This document shows, in pieces, positions 17,848 to 27,151 of a DNA stretch of 64,000 nucleotides. Each line of letters starts with the position of its first letter. Within the stretch, counting starts at the first letter, position 1. The position numbers and the translations under genes are program-made. The notes beneath the pieces were generated by a model. It did not search any database. It was not told the DNA's origin and worked only from the letters and a program-made list of their open reading frames with translations. The DNA is from CAVONB01 sp963697205 (GTDB lineage Bacteria > Pseudomonadota > Alphaproteobacteria > Rhizobiales > Hyphomicrobiaceae), in assembly GCA_963697205.1 (NCBI GenBank), contig CAVONB010000016.1, positions 62,001 to 126,000 of the forward strand, given 5' to 3'.

Positions 17848-18387
17848 ATGATCGGTCCTTTGACTGTCGTCGACTTCGCGCTGATCGCCATCGCGCTGTT
17901 GTCAGCGCTGCTCGCCATGTACCGGGGATTCACGCGCGAGCTGCTGTCGATCACGTCCTGGGTGATCGCGGGGCTGGCCGTACTCTATTTCGGACTCGCC
18001 CACGAGAAGTTCGCCGCCGACATGGCGCAGCAGATGGGCGTTCAGACCAAGATTGCGCAGATCGTGATCGGTGCGTTCCTGTTCCTGATCGTGCTGATCA
18101 TCACCCACCTCATCACGTCGCGCATTTCAGACGCCATGCTGGACAGCCGAGTGGGCATGATCGACCGCATTCTCGGGTTCGGCTTCGGGCTGGTGCGCGG
18201 GTTCGTGATCGTCCTTATCCCTTACATGTTCTACCAGCAGTTCTTCCCGCCACCCGATCAGCACCCGATGGTGGCCAAGGCGGCCTCGCGCAATCTGCTC
18301 GACGGCGCCGGCAACTCGATTCGCCCGGCGATGGAGCAGCTGATGGAAAAAATCCAGAGCAAGACCCGGGGCGAGCAGCAGAGCTGA
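17848..18387 (+). CDS. cvpA: CvpA family membrane protein
   Basis: 179 residues with about four transmembrane helices and the CvpA start DFALIAIALLSALLAMYRGFTRELLSI. The segment ISDAMLDSRVGMIDRILGFGFGLVRG is also conserved. CvpA was named for colicin V production and is linked to envelope homeostasis; it commonly precedes purF, as here (124 bp). The C-terminus is a short charged tail (MEKIQSKTRGEQQS). It follows radA by 47 bp. Confidence 0.93.
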   Translation: MIGPLTVVDFALIAIALLSALLAMYRGFTRELLSITSWVIAGLAVLYFGLAHEKFAADMAQQMGVQTKIAQIVIGAFLFLIVLIITHLITSRISDAMLDSRVGMIDRILGFGFGLVRGFVIVLIPYMFYQQFFPPPDQHPMVAKAASRNLLDGAGNSIRPAMEQLMEKIQSKTRGEQQS

Positions 18388-18511
18388 GGCTTTTTTTACC
18401 AAGCCGGGCCGGTAAATCCGTCGAGACGTTCATATATTCGTCATGAGGCTGGCGCTGCCCGTCCACTTGGGTTAAGGCAGGCCACGATCACTCACGGCTG
18501 GCGGGTGCCCC
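18388..18511 (+). promoter_or_regulatory. cvpA-purF spacer with T-run and AT-rich candidate -10
   Basis: Immediately after the cvpA stop a run of seven T (18391-18397) follows the small hairpin CAGC-AGA-GCTG, a weak possible terminator. Farther on, CATATATTCG at 18431-18440 is AT-rich and could supply a -10 element for purF, but no matching -35 is seen. Both suggestions are weak. Confidence 0.25.
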
Positions 18512-20059
18512 ATGCGCAATTGCCCTCTGAGCGGCGGGACGGCGGTAAAGCCGGCAGCGCCTCTCCTTCCCTCGCAGGCCGAGATCGACGAGTTCAAGAG
18601 CGATGGACCCGGCTACCTGCGGTACGGCGACGACCGGCTGCGCGAGGAATGCGGCGTGTTCGGTATCTTCGGGCACCCCGATGCGGCGGCCCTGACCGCG
18701 CTCGGGTTGCACGCGCTCCAGCACCGGGGTCAGGAAGCCGCCGGCATCGTCACCTACGACAGCGGTCAGTTCCACTCGGAGCGCCGGCTCGGACAGGTCG
18801 GCGACAACTTCAACAAGGAGAGCGTGATACGCCGGCTGACGGGCTCGCTGGCCGTCGGCCACGTGCGCTACTCGACCACCGGCGACACCATCCTGCGCAA
18901 TGTTCAGCCGCTGTTCGCAGACCTCGACACCGGCGGCTTCGCCGTCGGCCACAACGGCAACCTGACGAATGCGCTCACCCTGCGCCAGGAGTTGGTCTCT
19001 AACGGCGCCATCTGCCAGTCGACGTCCGACACCGAGGTGATCCTCCACCTGATCGCGCGCTCCCAGAAGCGGCGGATCATGGAGCGGTTCATCGACGCGC
19101 TGCGCCAGATCGAGGGTTCTTATGCGCTGGTGTGCCTGACCAACGACATGATGATCGGCGCGCGCGATCCCGTCGGCATCCGCCCGTTGGTGCTGGGCCG
19201 GCTCGACGGCGCCTATGTGCTCGCCTCGGAGACGTGCGCCCTCGACATCGTCGGCGCGGAGTTCATCCGCGAGGTGGAGAACGGGGAGATCGTGGTGGTG
19301 ACGGCACAAGGCGTCGAGAGCCTGCGGCCGTTCCCCAAACGCCCGGCGCGGCCCTGCATTTTCGAGTACATCTATTTTTCCCGTCCCGATTCCATCGTGG
19401 GCGGTCGCAACGTCTACGAAGTGCGCAAGCAGATGGGCTGCGAGCTCGCGCTCGAGGCGCCAGCGGACGTCGACGTGGTCGTGCCGATCCCCGATTCGGG
19501 CGTGCCCGCAGCGATCGGGTTCGCGAACGCGGCCGGGCTGCCGTTCGAGCTGGGCATCATCCGCAACCACTACGTCGGGCGCACGTTCATCGAGCCGGAG
19601 CAACGCATCCGCGCGCTCGGCGTCAAGCTGAAGCACTCGGCCAACCAGGCCGTGGTGCGTGGCAACCGGATCGTGCTGATCGACGACAGCGTCGTGCGCG
19701 GCACGACGTCCAAGAAGATCGTCCAGCTGATGTACGATGCCGGCGCACGCGAGGTGCATATGCGCATCTCGTCGCCGCCGATCACGCATCCCGACTATTA
19801 CGGCATCGACACGCCCAGCAAGACCGACCTCCTGGCCGCCAATCACACGCTCGAGGAAATGCGCGCCTACATGGGTGCCACGAGCCTAGCGTTCCTGTCG
19901 GTCGACGGCATCTATCGCGCGATGGGCTTCGACCGGCGCGACCCACATGTGCCGCAATTCACCGACCATTGCTTCACGGGCGAATACCCGACCACGCTCG
20001 TCGACCAGAACGGACACGGAACACCGCGCCAACTGTCTCTGTTGACCGAGGTCAGCTGA
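18512..20059 (+). CDS. purF: Amidophosphoribosyltransferase
   Basis: 515 residues; catalyses the first committed step of purine synthesis, PRPP plus glutamine to phosphoribosylamine. The N-terminal propeptide of 46 residues precedes the glutaminase nucleophile Cys47 (REECGVFGIFG), as in the Bacillus-type enzyme. The PRPP-binding loop is VLIDDSVVRGTTSKK. One cysteine of the Bacillus iron-sulfur set remains in PARPCIFEYIYFSRPDS, but the region HPDYYGIDT lacks its cysteine, and near the C-terminus only DHCFTGEYPT remains. Loss of the [4Fe-4S] cluster is likely. It closes the dnaB-purF run. Confidence 0.97.
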   Translation: MRNCPLSGGTAVKPAAPLLPSQAEIDEFKSDGPGYLRYGDDRLREECGVFGIFGHPDAAALTALGLHALQHRGQEAAGIVTYDSGQFHSERRLGQVGDNFNKESVIRRLTGSLAVGHVRYSTTGDTILRNVQPLFADLDTGGFAVGHNGNLTNALTLRQELVSNGAICQSTSDTEVILHLIARSQKRRIMERFIDALRQIEGSYALVCLTNDMMIGARDPVGIRPLVLGRLDGAYVLASETCALDIVGAEFIREVENGEIVVVTAQGVESLRPFPKRPARPCIFEYIYFSRPDSIVGGRNVYEVRKQMGCELALEAPADVDVVVPIPDSGVPAAIGFANAAGLPFELGIIRNHYVGRTFIEPEQRIRALGVKLKHSANQAVVRGNRIVLIDDSVVRGTTSKKIVQLMYDAGAREVHMRISSPPITHPDYYGIDTPSKTDLLAANHTLEEMRAYMGATSLAFLSVDGIYRAMGFDRRDPHVPQFTDHCFTGEYPTTLVDQNGHGTPRQLSLLTEVS

Positions 20060-20267
20060 GGGGCGCAGTCCCTATCGCACCTGAGCAGCGGGTTCGTGCG
20101 ACGCAACAAGTTCTTGCGTCGCCCAATTCATGCAGTATGCCTTGGCCATCGCCCGCCGTTGATCCGTATCCGGCCCAGCCGCCGGTTCCGGGCACACGAC
20201 AGCGGGCCTGACTGCCGACCGTACAGGCCGGCGCTGTCACGATCCATGGCGTAAGGAGTCCCCCCTC

Positions 20268-21434
20268 GTGTCGCTACACCGTCTTTCCGCCCGCACCATC
20301 ACTGGCGCCGCCCTGGCGGTCCTGGCCACGATGACCCCCGCCGATGCCCAGCGCATCCACACGGCGGGGATCAATGGGGCCTATCACACGACGTTCTGCC
20401 CGATCCTTGAAAAGGAACTCTCCAAGGCGAGGTTCGACTACCGCTGCTCGACCTCCGATGGCACAGCGGACAACGTCGCGCGGGTGGCCAGCACGCCCTA
20501 CGACATCGGTTATGGCCAGCTCGACGTGTTCGCGCTGGAGGTTCCCAAGTATGGTGGTGCAAGACAGTTCACGCGGCTCAGGGTCGACGACGAGCGCGAG
20601 TGCGTGTTCGCCGTGACCCGCAACGAGAACGTAACCAACTACGGCGAGATTGCCGCCTATGCCTCCAAGCTCCGGATGATCATCCCGCCGTCCAACTCCG
20701 GCAGTGCCGGGACCTTCCGCTTCCTGCAGAAGATCGATCCGCTGGGTGTGGGCTCGGCCAAGGAGGTCGTCACCGCGTCGACGACGGAGGACGCGCTGCG
20801 CACCGCGCTCAGCGCCGACGATGCGGTGGCCTTCTTCGTGCAGTATCCCGATCCCAAGAACGACCGGTTCCGGTTGATCCAGGAACTCGGCGGGCATGTC
20901 GTGCCCGTGATCGATCGCAATATCCTCAACCAGCAGATCGAGGACCGGAAGATCTACTTTGCCGAAGAGACCGAGGTCACCAACACACGCTGGCTGAAGG
21001 CGGGGCAAAAGGTGGTGACGGCCTGTACGCCGATCGTCGTTTTCACCGGCATCACTGCCAACGTGCAAGGCGACCGGCTGAAGCAGGACCACAAGGACCT
21101 GATCGCGACCATCGTGACGTTCCGCACGGAGGAGATGCTGCCCAAGCAGGGTGTGTTCTCCAAGCTTCTGAAGAAGACGCGCGAACTCAGCGCCTCCAGC
21201 GCGGCCAAGATCGTGGAGTACAGCCAGGAAGCGCGCGAGCGGGCCAAGCCGTGGGTCGAGAAGACGAAGGATGCCACCGGACGCGCGATCGAGGCGACCA
21301 AACCGGCGCTGGATCGGGCCAAGGAGTTGGGCAGCAAGGCCTACGAGCGCGCCAAGGAGGAGACGCGGGAGCTGATCGACCGCGTGCGTCCCCAGAACGG
21401 GCCGCAGGAGAGCCCGCCGCCGGCCAACCGCTAG
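20268..21434 (+). CDS. TAXI/TRAP-like solute-binding protein with helical C-terminal tail
   Basis: 388 residues from a GTG at 20268 with AAGGAG at 20253-20258, which supports that start. After a signal peptide (to about residue 27, TPADAQ), residues about 28-290 resemble periplasmic binding proteins of the TAXI type: GINGAYHTTFCPILEK, a DGTADNVARV region, and hydrophobic strands typical of two-lobe receptors. No TRAP membrane component is next to it. The last 90 residues form a Lys/Glu/Ala-rich amphipathic helix (KKTRELSASSAAK...AKELGSKAYERAKEET), like LEA or apolipoprotein repeats. It lies between purF and an SDR gene that are neighbours in many relatives. The ligand and role are unknown. 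Confidence 0.7.
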   Translation: MSLHRLSARTITGAALAVLATMTPADAQRIHTAGINGAYHTTFCPILEKELSKARFDYRCSTSDGTADNVARVASTPYDIGYGQLDVFALEVPKYGGARQFTRLRVDDERECVFAVTRNENVTNYGEIAAYASKLRMIIPPSNSGSAGTFRFLQKIDPLGVGSAKEVVTASTTEDALRTALSADDAVAFFVQYPDPKNDRFRLIQELGGHVVPVIDRNILNQQIEDRKIYFAEETEVTNTRWLKAGQKVVTACTPIVVFTGITANVQGDRLKQDHKDLIATIVTFRTEEMLPKQGVFSKLLKKTRELSASSAAKIVEYSQEARERAKPWVEKTKDATGRAIEATKPALDRAKELGSKAYERAKEETRELIDRVRPQNGPQESPPPANR

Positions 21435-21792
21435 TGTGGTTCGGCCGGGCCGCCTTTTGGCGTGTCGCCTTCTATGCCATCAAAGCCTGAAGGCCGATAC
21501 CAAGCGCGGCAAGGGGGTGGCCTCGAGCCACGGCCACTCCCCTGCCCGGCCGGCCTCGGCCGTCGCGCATCCAGGGCTTGCGTCTCTGGACCCTGGTTGC
21601 GCGCCATGTTAGCGACATCCTCGTGCAACGCTCGGCCCCGCGCCGTCGTATCGCTCCCGCGCGATGGGGTGCGCCCAACGGTCGTCACGCGGTGACGGCT
21701 ATGGCGGCAATCGCGCCGTGCGGGTCCGGCGAGCGGCGCGGGGCGGACACTTCCGGGGCCTTCGTCGCTCCGGGCTACCCAGGACAGCGGTC
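21435..21792. other. Intergenic region, no gene recognised
   Basis: 358 bp between the TAXI-like gene and the SDR gene on the same strand. Several short frames are open on both strands, but none has protein character, ribosome-binding sites or known motifs. The stretch around 21573-21590 contains a small palindromic CCAGGG...CCCTGG pair; its function is unknown. A promoter for the SDR may lie here but is not discernible. Confidence 0.4.
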
Positions 21793-22536
21793 ATGACCAC
21801 GCCCCGCCTTTCCGGCCGACTCGCCCTCGTCACGGGCGCATCGCGGGGCATCGGCCGGTCCGCGGCGCTGGCGCTGGCGCGCGAGGGGGCGCACGTCGTG
21901 CTGCTGGCGCGGACCACGGGCGCGCTGGAGGACGTCGACGACGAGATCCGCGGCATGGGCGGGTCGGCGACGCTCGTGTCGCTCGACTTGCGCAAGGGCG
22001 ACAAGGTCGATGCGCTCGGTCCCACGCTCTACCAGCGGTGGGGCAAGCTCGACATCCTCGTCGGCAATGCGGCGACGCTCGGGCCGATGTCGCCGCTCGG
22101 CCACGTCACGGCCGACGCCTGGGCGATGACGATGGACATCAATGTGACGGCGAACTGGCGACTGATCCGGACGCTCGATCCGCTGCTGCGCCGATCGGAT
22201 GCCGGACGCGCGGTGTTCGTATCCTCGGCAGCAGCGCGAGCGGCCAACGCCTACATGGGGCCTTATGCGGTGTCGAAGGCGGCACTGGAGGCGCTGGTGA
22301 AAACCTACGCCACGGAGCTCGCGGAGACGCCGGTCAAGGTCAACCTCGTCGATCCCGGCCCCGTGCGCACGGCGATGCGCGCAAAAGCCTTCCCCGGCGA
22401 GGATGCGAACCGGCTGACGGATCCCGACGAGCTCGGGCCACTGTTCGTTGCGCTTTCGTTGCCGGAGTGCACGTCGAGCGGTGAGCTTTACCGGTTTTCG
22501 GAGTGGCGAAAACCGGCGTCGGGCGTGGCGCACTGA
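21793..22536 (+). CDS. SDR family NAD(P)-dependent oxidoreductase
   Basis: 247 residues of the classical short-chain dehydrogenase fold. The cofactor motif TGASRGIG is at residues 14-21, the NAG-equivalent is VGNAATLGP, and the active-site tetrad shows Ser in FVSSAAAR and YAVSK. The substrate is not predictable. In many Hyphomicrobiales an SDR follows purF directly; here a TAXI-like gene intervenes. It is convergent with the MBL hydrolase, with 42 bp between the stops. The ATG at 21793 is chosen because the fold begins at once (MTTPRLSGRLALVTG). Confidence 0.92.
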   Translation: MTTPRLSGRLALVTGASRGIGRSAALALAREGAHVVLLARTTGALEDVDDEIRGMGGSATLVSLDLRKGDKVDALGPTLYQRWGKLDILVGNAATLGPMSPLGHVTADAWAMTMDINVTANWRLIRTLDPLLRRSDAGRAVFVSSAAARAANAYMGPYAVSKAALEALVKTYATELAETPVKVNLVDPGPVRTAMRAKAFPGEDANRLTDPDELGPLFVALSLPECTSSGELYRFSEWRKPASGVAH

Positions 22537-22578
22537 GCGCGCCTGCCGGCTGCTGTTCCATTCCGCCCACCGAAGCGA

Positions 22579-23385
22579 TCAAGCCTCGAAGGCGATTTCC
22601 ATGCCGTCGTAGGCAGGCTCGACGTGGGCGGGCAGATCGCGCTTCATCGCGGCATAGTCGAGATCGACGTGCAGGTGCGTGAGGATGGCGCGCTTGGGCT
22701 TCAAGGCGTCGATCCACTCCAGCGCCTGCTTGACCGAAAAGTGAGAGGGGTGGGGATGCGGGCGCAGCGCGTCGACGATCCACACGTCGAGCCCCTCGAG
22801 CAGGTGGCGGGAGGATACGGGGACGTTGGAGATGTCGGGCGAGTAGGCGAGATTGCCGAAGCGGAAGCCGAGCGAGGGTTGCGGCCCGTGCTCCTGCACG
22901 ATCGGGATCGCTTCGATGGTGCCGCCGCGACCGTTGATGCGGATCGGCTCGGGCGGCGTGATGTCGTGCGGCTCGAGGATGGCGGGATACGTGCCGGTGG
23001 GCTTGGGGACGAAGCAGTAGCCGAAGCGTTCCATGATGCTGTCGCGGGTGGCCGGGTCGAACCAAGTGTCGACGCGCCGCTTCATGTTGTAGGAGACGAC
23101 GCGCAGGTCATCGATGCCGTGGGTGTGATCGGCGTGGTCGTGAGTGAACAGCACGCCGTCGAGGCGTTCAACGCGCACGTCAAGAAGCTGCTCGCGAATG
23201 TCGGGCGGCGTATCAATCAGCACCTGGGTCGCACCGCGGCCATCGAAGCGTTCCACGAGCACGGCGCAGCGGCGGCGGCGATTGCGGGGCTCGGCTGGAT
23301 CGCACGCGCCCCAGTTGTTGCCGATGCGTGGCACGCCGCCCGATGACCCGCAGCCGAGAATGGTGAGGCGATGCTTTGTCGTCAT
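22579..23385 (-). CDS. Metallo-beta-lactamase-fold hydrolase, PhnP-like
   Basis: 268 residues with the metal-binding HDHADH motif at residues 82-87, preceded by GCGSSGGVPRIGNNWGACDP and followed by SPDISNVP and AILTHLHVDLD. The last His/Asp provide the remaining metal ligands. The GCGSSxGVP start is characteristic of the PhnP/phosphoribosyl cyclic phosphodiesterase branch. In this genome group the gene is part of the tmk-holB-metG-tatD block and probably serves as a general phosphodiesterase; the substrate is unknown. Its ATG overlaps the tatD stop by four bases (ATGA), so the two are translationally coupled. Confidence 0.92.
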   Translation of the reverse strand: MTTKHRLTILGCGSSGGVPRIGNNWGACDPAEPRNRRRRCAVLVERFDGRGATQVLIDTPPDIREQLLDVRVERLDGVLFTHDHADHTHGIDDLRVVSYNMKRRVDTWFDPATRDSIMERFGYCFVPKPTGTYPAILEPHDITPPEPIRINGRGGTIEAIPIVQEHGPQPSLGFRFGNLAYSPDISNVPVSSRHLLEGLDVWIVDALRPHPHPSHFSVKQALEWIDALKPKRAILTHLHVDLDYAAMKRDLPAHVEPAYDGMEIAFEA

Positions 23386-24197
23386 GCGGCGGGGCCTTCC
23401 GGCTTGACGGCGTAGGCCGATCGCGGCGCCTTGGTGAAGAGGCGGAAGAAATTGTCTGTCGTGGCCTGGGCCAGCACATCGGGCGTGACGCCCTTGACGC
23501 GCGCGACGGCGGCGGCGGTGTGCACGACGTAGGCCGGCTCGTTGCGCTTTCCGCGGAAGGGATCGGGGGCCAGGAAAGGCGCGTCGGTCTCCACCAGCAA
23601 CCGGTCGAGGGGCACCTCGGCGGCGACGGCGCGCAGGGCGTCCGACTTCTTGAAGCTGACGACGCCGGAGAAAGAGATGTAGAGGCCGAGATCGAGGGCG
23701 CGCAGGGCGAGCTCCCGTCCGCCGGTGTAGCAGTGCAGGAGGGCTGGAAACGGGCCGCCGGCGTCGTATTCCTCGCGGAGGATGCGCGCGGTGTCCTCTT
23801 CGGCATCGCGAGTGTGGATCTGCAGCGGCAATCCGGTTTCGCGCGCCGCACGGATGTGGCGACGGAAGCTATCCGCCTGATTCTCGGGCGTGGAGCGCTT
23901 GTAGAAATAATCGAGCCCGGCCTCGCCGACCGCGACCACCTTCTCATGCCGGGAGAGGCTGATCACGTCGCCGATGGGGACATCGGCCTCCTCGTCGGCG
24001 TTGTGGGGATGCGTGCCGACCGAGCAGAAGACGTTGTCGTAGGCCTCTGCAATGGCGCGGATCTCGTCGAAGCGGCGGACGCGTGTCGAGATCGTCACCA
24101 TCATCCCGACGCCGGCCGCCACCGCGCGCGCAACGACATCGTCGCGCGTCTCGGCAAAGTCGGGGAAGTCGAGATGACAGTGGTGATCGACCAGCAT
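23382..24197 (-). CDS. TatD family hydrolase (metal-dependent DNase)
   Basis: 271 residues from the ATG at 24197, which begins directly with the TatD metal motif VDHHCHLDF (HxH at residues 6 and 8). GLDYFYKRSTPENQ, the conserved Glu/His region IHTRDAEED, the HCYTG motif and LVETDAPFLAP near the C-terminus are all present. TatD proteins are magnesium-dependent 3'-5' exonucleases involved in DNA repair and degradation. The open frame extends to 24344 with a Ser/Arg-rich leader that I regard as non-coding. It lies 143 bp after metG and overlaps the MBL hydrolase by four bases. Confidence 0.93.
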   Translation of the reverse strand: MLVDHHCHLDFPDFAETRDDVVARAVAAGVGMMVTISTRVRRFDEIRAIAEAYDNVFCSVGTHPHNADEEADVPIGDVISLSRHEKVVAVGEAGLDYFYKRSTPENQADSFRRHIRAARETGLPLQIHTRDAEEDTARILREEYDAGGPFPALLHCYTGGRELALRALDLGLYISFSGVVSFKKSDALRAVAAEVPLDRLLVETDAPFLAPDPFRGKRNEPAYVVHTAAAVARVKGVTPDVLAQATTDNFFRLFTKAPRSAYAVKPEGPAA

Positions 24198-24340
24198 CTG
24201 TAACCAGTGTCCCTTTCGTGTCCGTGCTACGCGTTGGGAGAGGGCTGAGGTGACGAGGGGAGATGCACGTCGCCGGGCAGGTGTGCCGCCGCCCCTCACC
24301 CAGCCCCTCTCGCCATGAAAATGGGGACAGGGAGACGAGT

Positions 24341-25948
24341 TCATCCCTTTTTCTTGTCACCCACTTTTTTCTTGCCATCCTTGGGTTGCGACGGATGAGC
24401 GGCTTCCGCCTCCGGATCGACGTAGCGTGGGAAGACGCCGACAGGTGCTGGCAGCGCCAGGCCCGCCGCGAGGCGTCCCCCCTCACCCAGCGCCTTGTAG
24501 GTGCGCTGGTCGGACGTCTGCGCGAGCAGGTCCAGAAGCTTGCCCCCCGACGTCGGCATCACCGCCTGGACCAGGATCGCGACCTGGCGGACGATCTCTG
24601 CGGTCACGTACAGGATCGTGCCGCGGCGCTCCGGCGTCAGCGTCTTGTCGAACGGCTTTTCGGCGGCGAAGTAGCCGTTGGCGTCGGCGACGACGGCGAA
24701 CACCGCGTCGAGCCAGACCTTGATCGCCTGCCGGTCCATGGCGTCGCGCACGACGGCATAGAGGCCGTCGGCCTTGGCCAGCATCGCGCGGTCGGCCTCA
24801 GTGAAGGCCTCGGGCGCCGGCATGGCGCCGTCGAAGTTCTTGGCGATCATGGTGAGCGAGCGCTGGGCGAGGTTGCCAAGGCCGTTTGCCAGATCGGCGT
24901 TGATGCGATTGACGATCGCGGTCTGGTCGTAGCTGCCGTCGCTGCCGAAGGCGGTCTCGCGCATGAAGAAGTAGCGCGTCTGGTCGACACCGTAGGCGTT
25001 GATGAGGTCGAACGGGTCGATGACGTTGCCGACCGACTTCGACATCTTCTCTCCCTTGTTCAGCATGAAGCCGTGGGCGAAGACGCGGCGGGGCAACGCG
25101 ACGCCCGCGCTCATCAGGAACGCCGGCCAGTAGACAGCGTGAAAGCGCACGATGTCCTTGCCGATCACGTGCACGTCGCAGGGCCAGTAGTCCTGGCGCT
25201 GGTCGCCGCCGCCGAGCAGGCCCGTTGCGGTCACGTAGTTGTTGAGCGCATCGATCCACACGTACATGACGTGCTTCTCGTTGCCGGGCACCTTGATGCC
25301 CCAGTCGAGCGAGCCGCGGGACACGGACAGGTCCTGCAAGCCGCCCTCGACGAAGCTGACGACCTCGTTCCTGCGCTCGGGCGGCAGGATGAAGTCCGGG
25401 TTCGCCTTGTAGTGGGCCAGCAGCTTGTCCTGGTAGGCGGAGAGCCGGAAGAAGTAGGTCTCTTCCTCTGTCCACTCGACCGGCGAGCCCAGCGGCTCGC
25501 GGCGCACGCCGTCGTCGCCGAGGGTGGTTTCCTTCTCGTCGAAATAGGCTTCCTGGCGCACCGAATACCAGCCGGCGTACTTCGCCAGATAGATGTCGCC
25601 GCTGGCCTCGATGCGGCGCCACAGCTCGCGGCACGCCTCATGATGGCGGGGCTCGGTGGTGCGGATGAAATCGTCGTAGGCGCAGCCGAGCCGGTCCTCC
25701 ATCTCCCGGAAGACGGCGGAGTTCTTGTCGGCGAGCGCGTGGGGCGTGATCCCCTCCTTCTGCGCCGTCTGCTTCATCTTCAAGCCGTGCTCGTCGGTTC
25801 CCGTCAGGAAGAACACGTCCTTGCCGTCGAGCCGCTCGAAGCGGGCGATCGTATCGGTCGCCAGCGCCGTGTAGGCGTGGCCGATGTGGGGGGCGCCATT
25901 GGGGTAGAAAATCGGCGTCGTGATGTAGAAGTTCCTGGGCGCTGCCAT
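24341..25948 (-). CDS. metG: Methionyl-tRNA synthetase
   Basis: 535 residues. HIGH motif PHIGHAYTA (residues 20-28) and the KMSKS loop GEKMSKSVG are intact. The cysteine pairs of the zinc knuckle found in the E. coli enzyme are absent and no C-terminal EMAP/tRNA-binding extension is present, so this is the short class. The C-terminal anticodon domain ends in a lysine-rich tail (PKDGKKKVGDKKKG). It charges tRNA-Met. It lies 66 bp after holB in the tmk-holB-metG-tatD block. Confidence 0.97.
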   Translation of the reverse strand: MAAPRNFYITTPIFYPNGAPHIGHAYTALATDTIARFERLDGKDVFFLTGTDEHGLKMKQTAQKEGITPHALADKNSAVFREMEDRLGCAYDDFIRTTEPRHHEACRELWRRIEASGDIYLAKYAGWYSVRQEAYFDEKETTLGDDGVRREPLGSPVEWTEEETYFFRLSAYQDKLLAHYKANPDFILPPERRNEVVSFVEGGLQDLSVSRGSLDWGIKVPGNEKHVMYVWIDALNNYVTATGLLGGGDQRQDYWPCDVHVIGKDIVRFHAVYWPAFLMSAGVALPRRVFAHGFMLNKGEKMSKSVGNVIDPFDLINAYGVDQTRYFFMRETAFGSDGSYDQTAIVNRINADLANGLGNLAQRSLTMIAKNFDGAMPAPEAFTEADRAMLAKADGLYAVVRDAMDRQAIKVWLDAVFAVVADANGYFAAEKPFDKTLTPERRGTILYVTAEIVRQVAILVQAVMPTSGGKLLDLLAQTSDQRTYKALGEGGRLAAGLALPAPVGVFPRYVDPEAEAAHPSQPKDGKKKVGDKKKG

Positions 25949-26014
25949 GGAGGGGGTCGCTTTCTCGGAAGTCGTCGGCCGGGAACATGACGCAAGTCGC
26001 CGGGCAAATAAAGC

Positions 26015-27151
26015 CTAGCGGGCAGCGGCAGCCTCGAGCCTGGAAAAAAGGCTCAGGATCAGGGTTTTGCGGTCGAGGTTCAGAGCGTCGGCATCGGCGC
26101 GCTCGCGGCTCGCCGTCTCCCACAGCTCCGCCCAGGACGCCAATGCGTCGTCCGCGATCAGGCGTGCGGCGAGGGCCAGATCGTCGGCTTCCCCCGCGCC
26201 GGTGGCGCGCGCGCGCACGAGGCGGGCGATGAGGCCGAGGGTCAGCGTATAGAAGGTCTCGAACTTCTGCTCGGCGGCCGCCGGGGCCAGCTCGTCGGAC
26301 AGGGTATGGACGGCGGTCCAGTCCAGGCGCGGCAAGGCGCCAACGAGGCGGGCGATGCGCTCGGCAAGCTCCAGTCCGCCGCCGCCGGCCAGCGTCAGCA
26401 CCTGTCGGACGCTGCCTTGCGCGATGCGCAGAAAGCGCGGCCAGTCGATCTCCGCGATCGGATCACCGGCGGCCGTCGCCATCGCCTGGGCGACAGCGCG
26501 GCGCAAATCGGCCTCGGTGAGCGGGGCCAGATCGAGGCGTCGACAGCGCGAGCGGATGGTGGGCAGCAGGCGGCCGGGCTCGGAGGCCACCAGCAGGAAC
26601 ATCGCGCGCGGCGGCGGCTCCTCCAGCGATTTCAGCAGCGCGTTGGCGGCATTCGTGTTGAGCTCGTCTGCGCTGTCGACGATGACGACGCGCCAGGCAT
26701 CGGCGCCCGCGCTATGGCTCAGGAAGTTGCGCAGGCGGCGCACCTCGTCGACGGGGATCGACGCGGCGAAGCGCTTGGACTTGGGATCGTAGGGGCGGCG
26801 AATGACGAGCAGGCCGGGATGCGACAGGGCGCGAACCTGACGGGCCGCCGTGGTGTCTGCGGCGACGTCCAGGCTTGCTCCCAGCATGTCGCGCTCACCG
26901 GGCGCGGCGAGCGCATGGCGCGCCAGGCGATAGGCGAGCGTCGCCTTGCCGATCCCTGCGCGGCCGGCCAGCAACCAGGCATGGTGCATGCGGCCGGCGG
27001 CGAACGCCTCAACCAGATCGCGCTCCGCGCTCGCGTGGCCGAAGAGCGCTGCCGTTTCGCGCGGGTGTGGATAGCCCTCGAGACGGTCGGCCTCGGGGAA
27101 GACCTCGACCTCCTGCGTGGCCGGTCCTGCCTGGCGGGGCGCGCGGGCCAT
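26015..27151 (-). CDS. holB: DNA polymerase III subunit delta prime
   Basis: 378 residues of AAA+ clamp-loader type. The P-loop is AGRAGIGKAT (residues 62-71). The Walker B-like region VVIVDSADELNTNAANALLKSLEEPP and the sensor SRCRRLDLAPL, with the SRC motif, are well kept. Delta prime is the stator of the clamp loader that puts the beta ring on DNA. The start codon shares one base with the tmk stop (TGATG), so translation is coupled. Start at 27151 fits the family length. Confidence 0.94.
   Translation of the reverse strand: MARAPRQAGPATQEVEVFPEADRLEGYPHPRETAALFGHASAERDLVEAFAAGRMHHAWLLAGRAGIGKATLAYRLARHALAAPGERDMLGASLDVAADTTAARQVRALSHPGLLVIRRPYDPKSKRFAASIPVDEVRRLRNFLSHSAGADAWRVVIVDSADELNTNAANALLKSLEEPPPRAMFLLVASEPGRLLPTIRSRCRRLDLAPLTEADLRRAVAQAMATAAGDPIAEIDWPRFLRIAQGSVRQVLTLAGGGGLELAERIARLVGALPRLDWTAVHTLSDELAPAAAEQKFETFYTLTLGLIARLVRARATGAGEADDLALAARLIADDALASWAELWETASRERADADALNLDRKTLILSLFSRLEAAAAR

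Noticed and set aside
24263..25990. Long open frame on the plus strand opposite metG (575 codons)
   Set aside because: Shadow of the GC-rich metG gene; its translation is Arg/Gly/Val-rich and has no motif, whereas metG carries HIGH and KMSKS.
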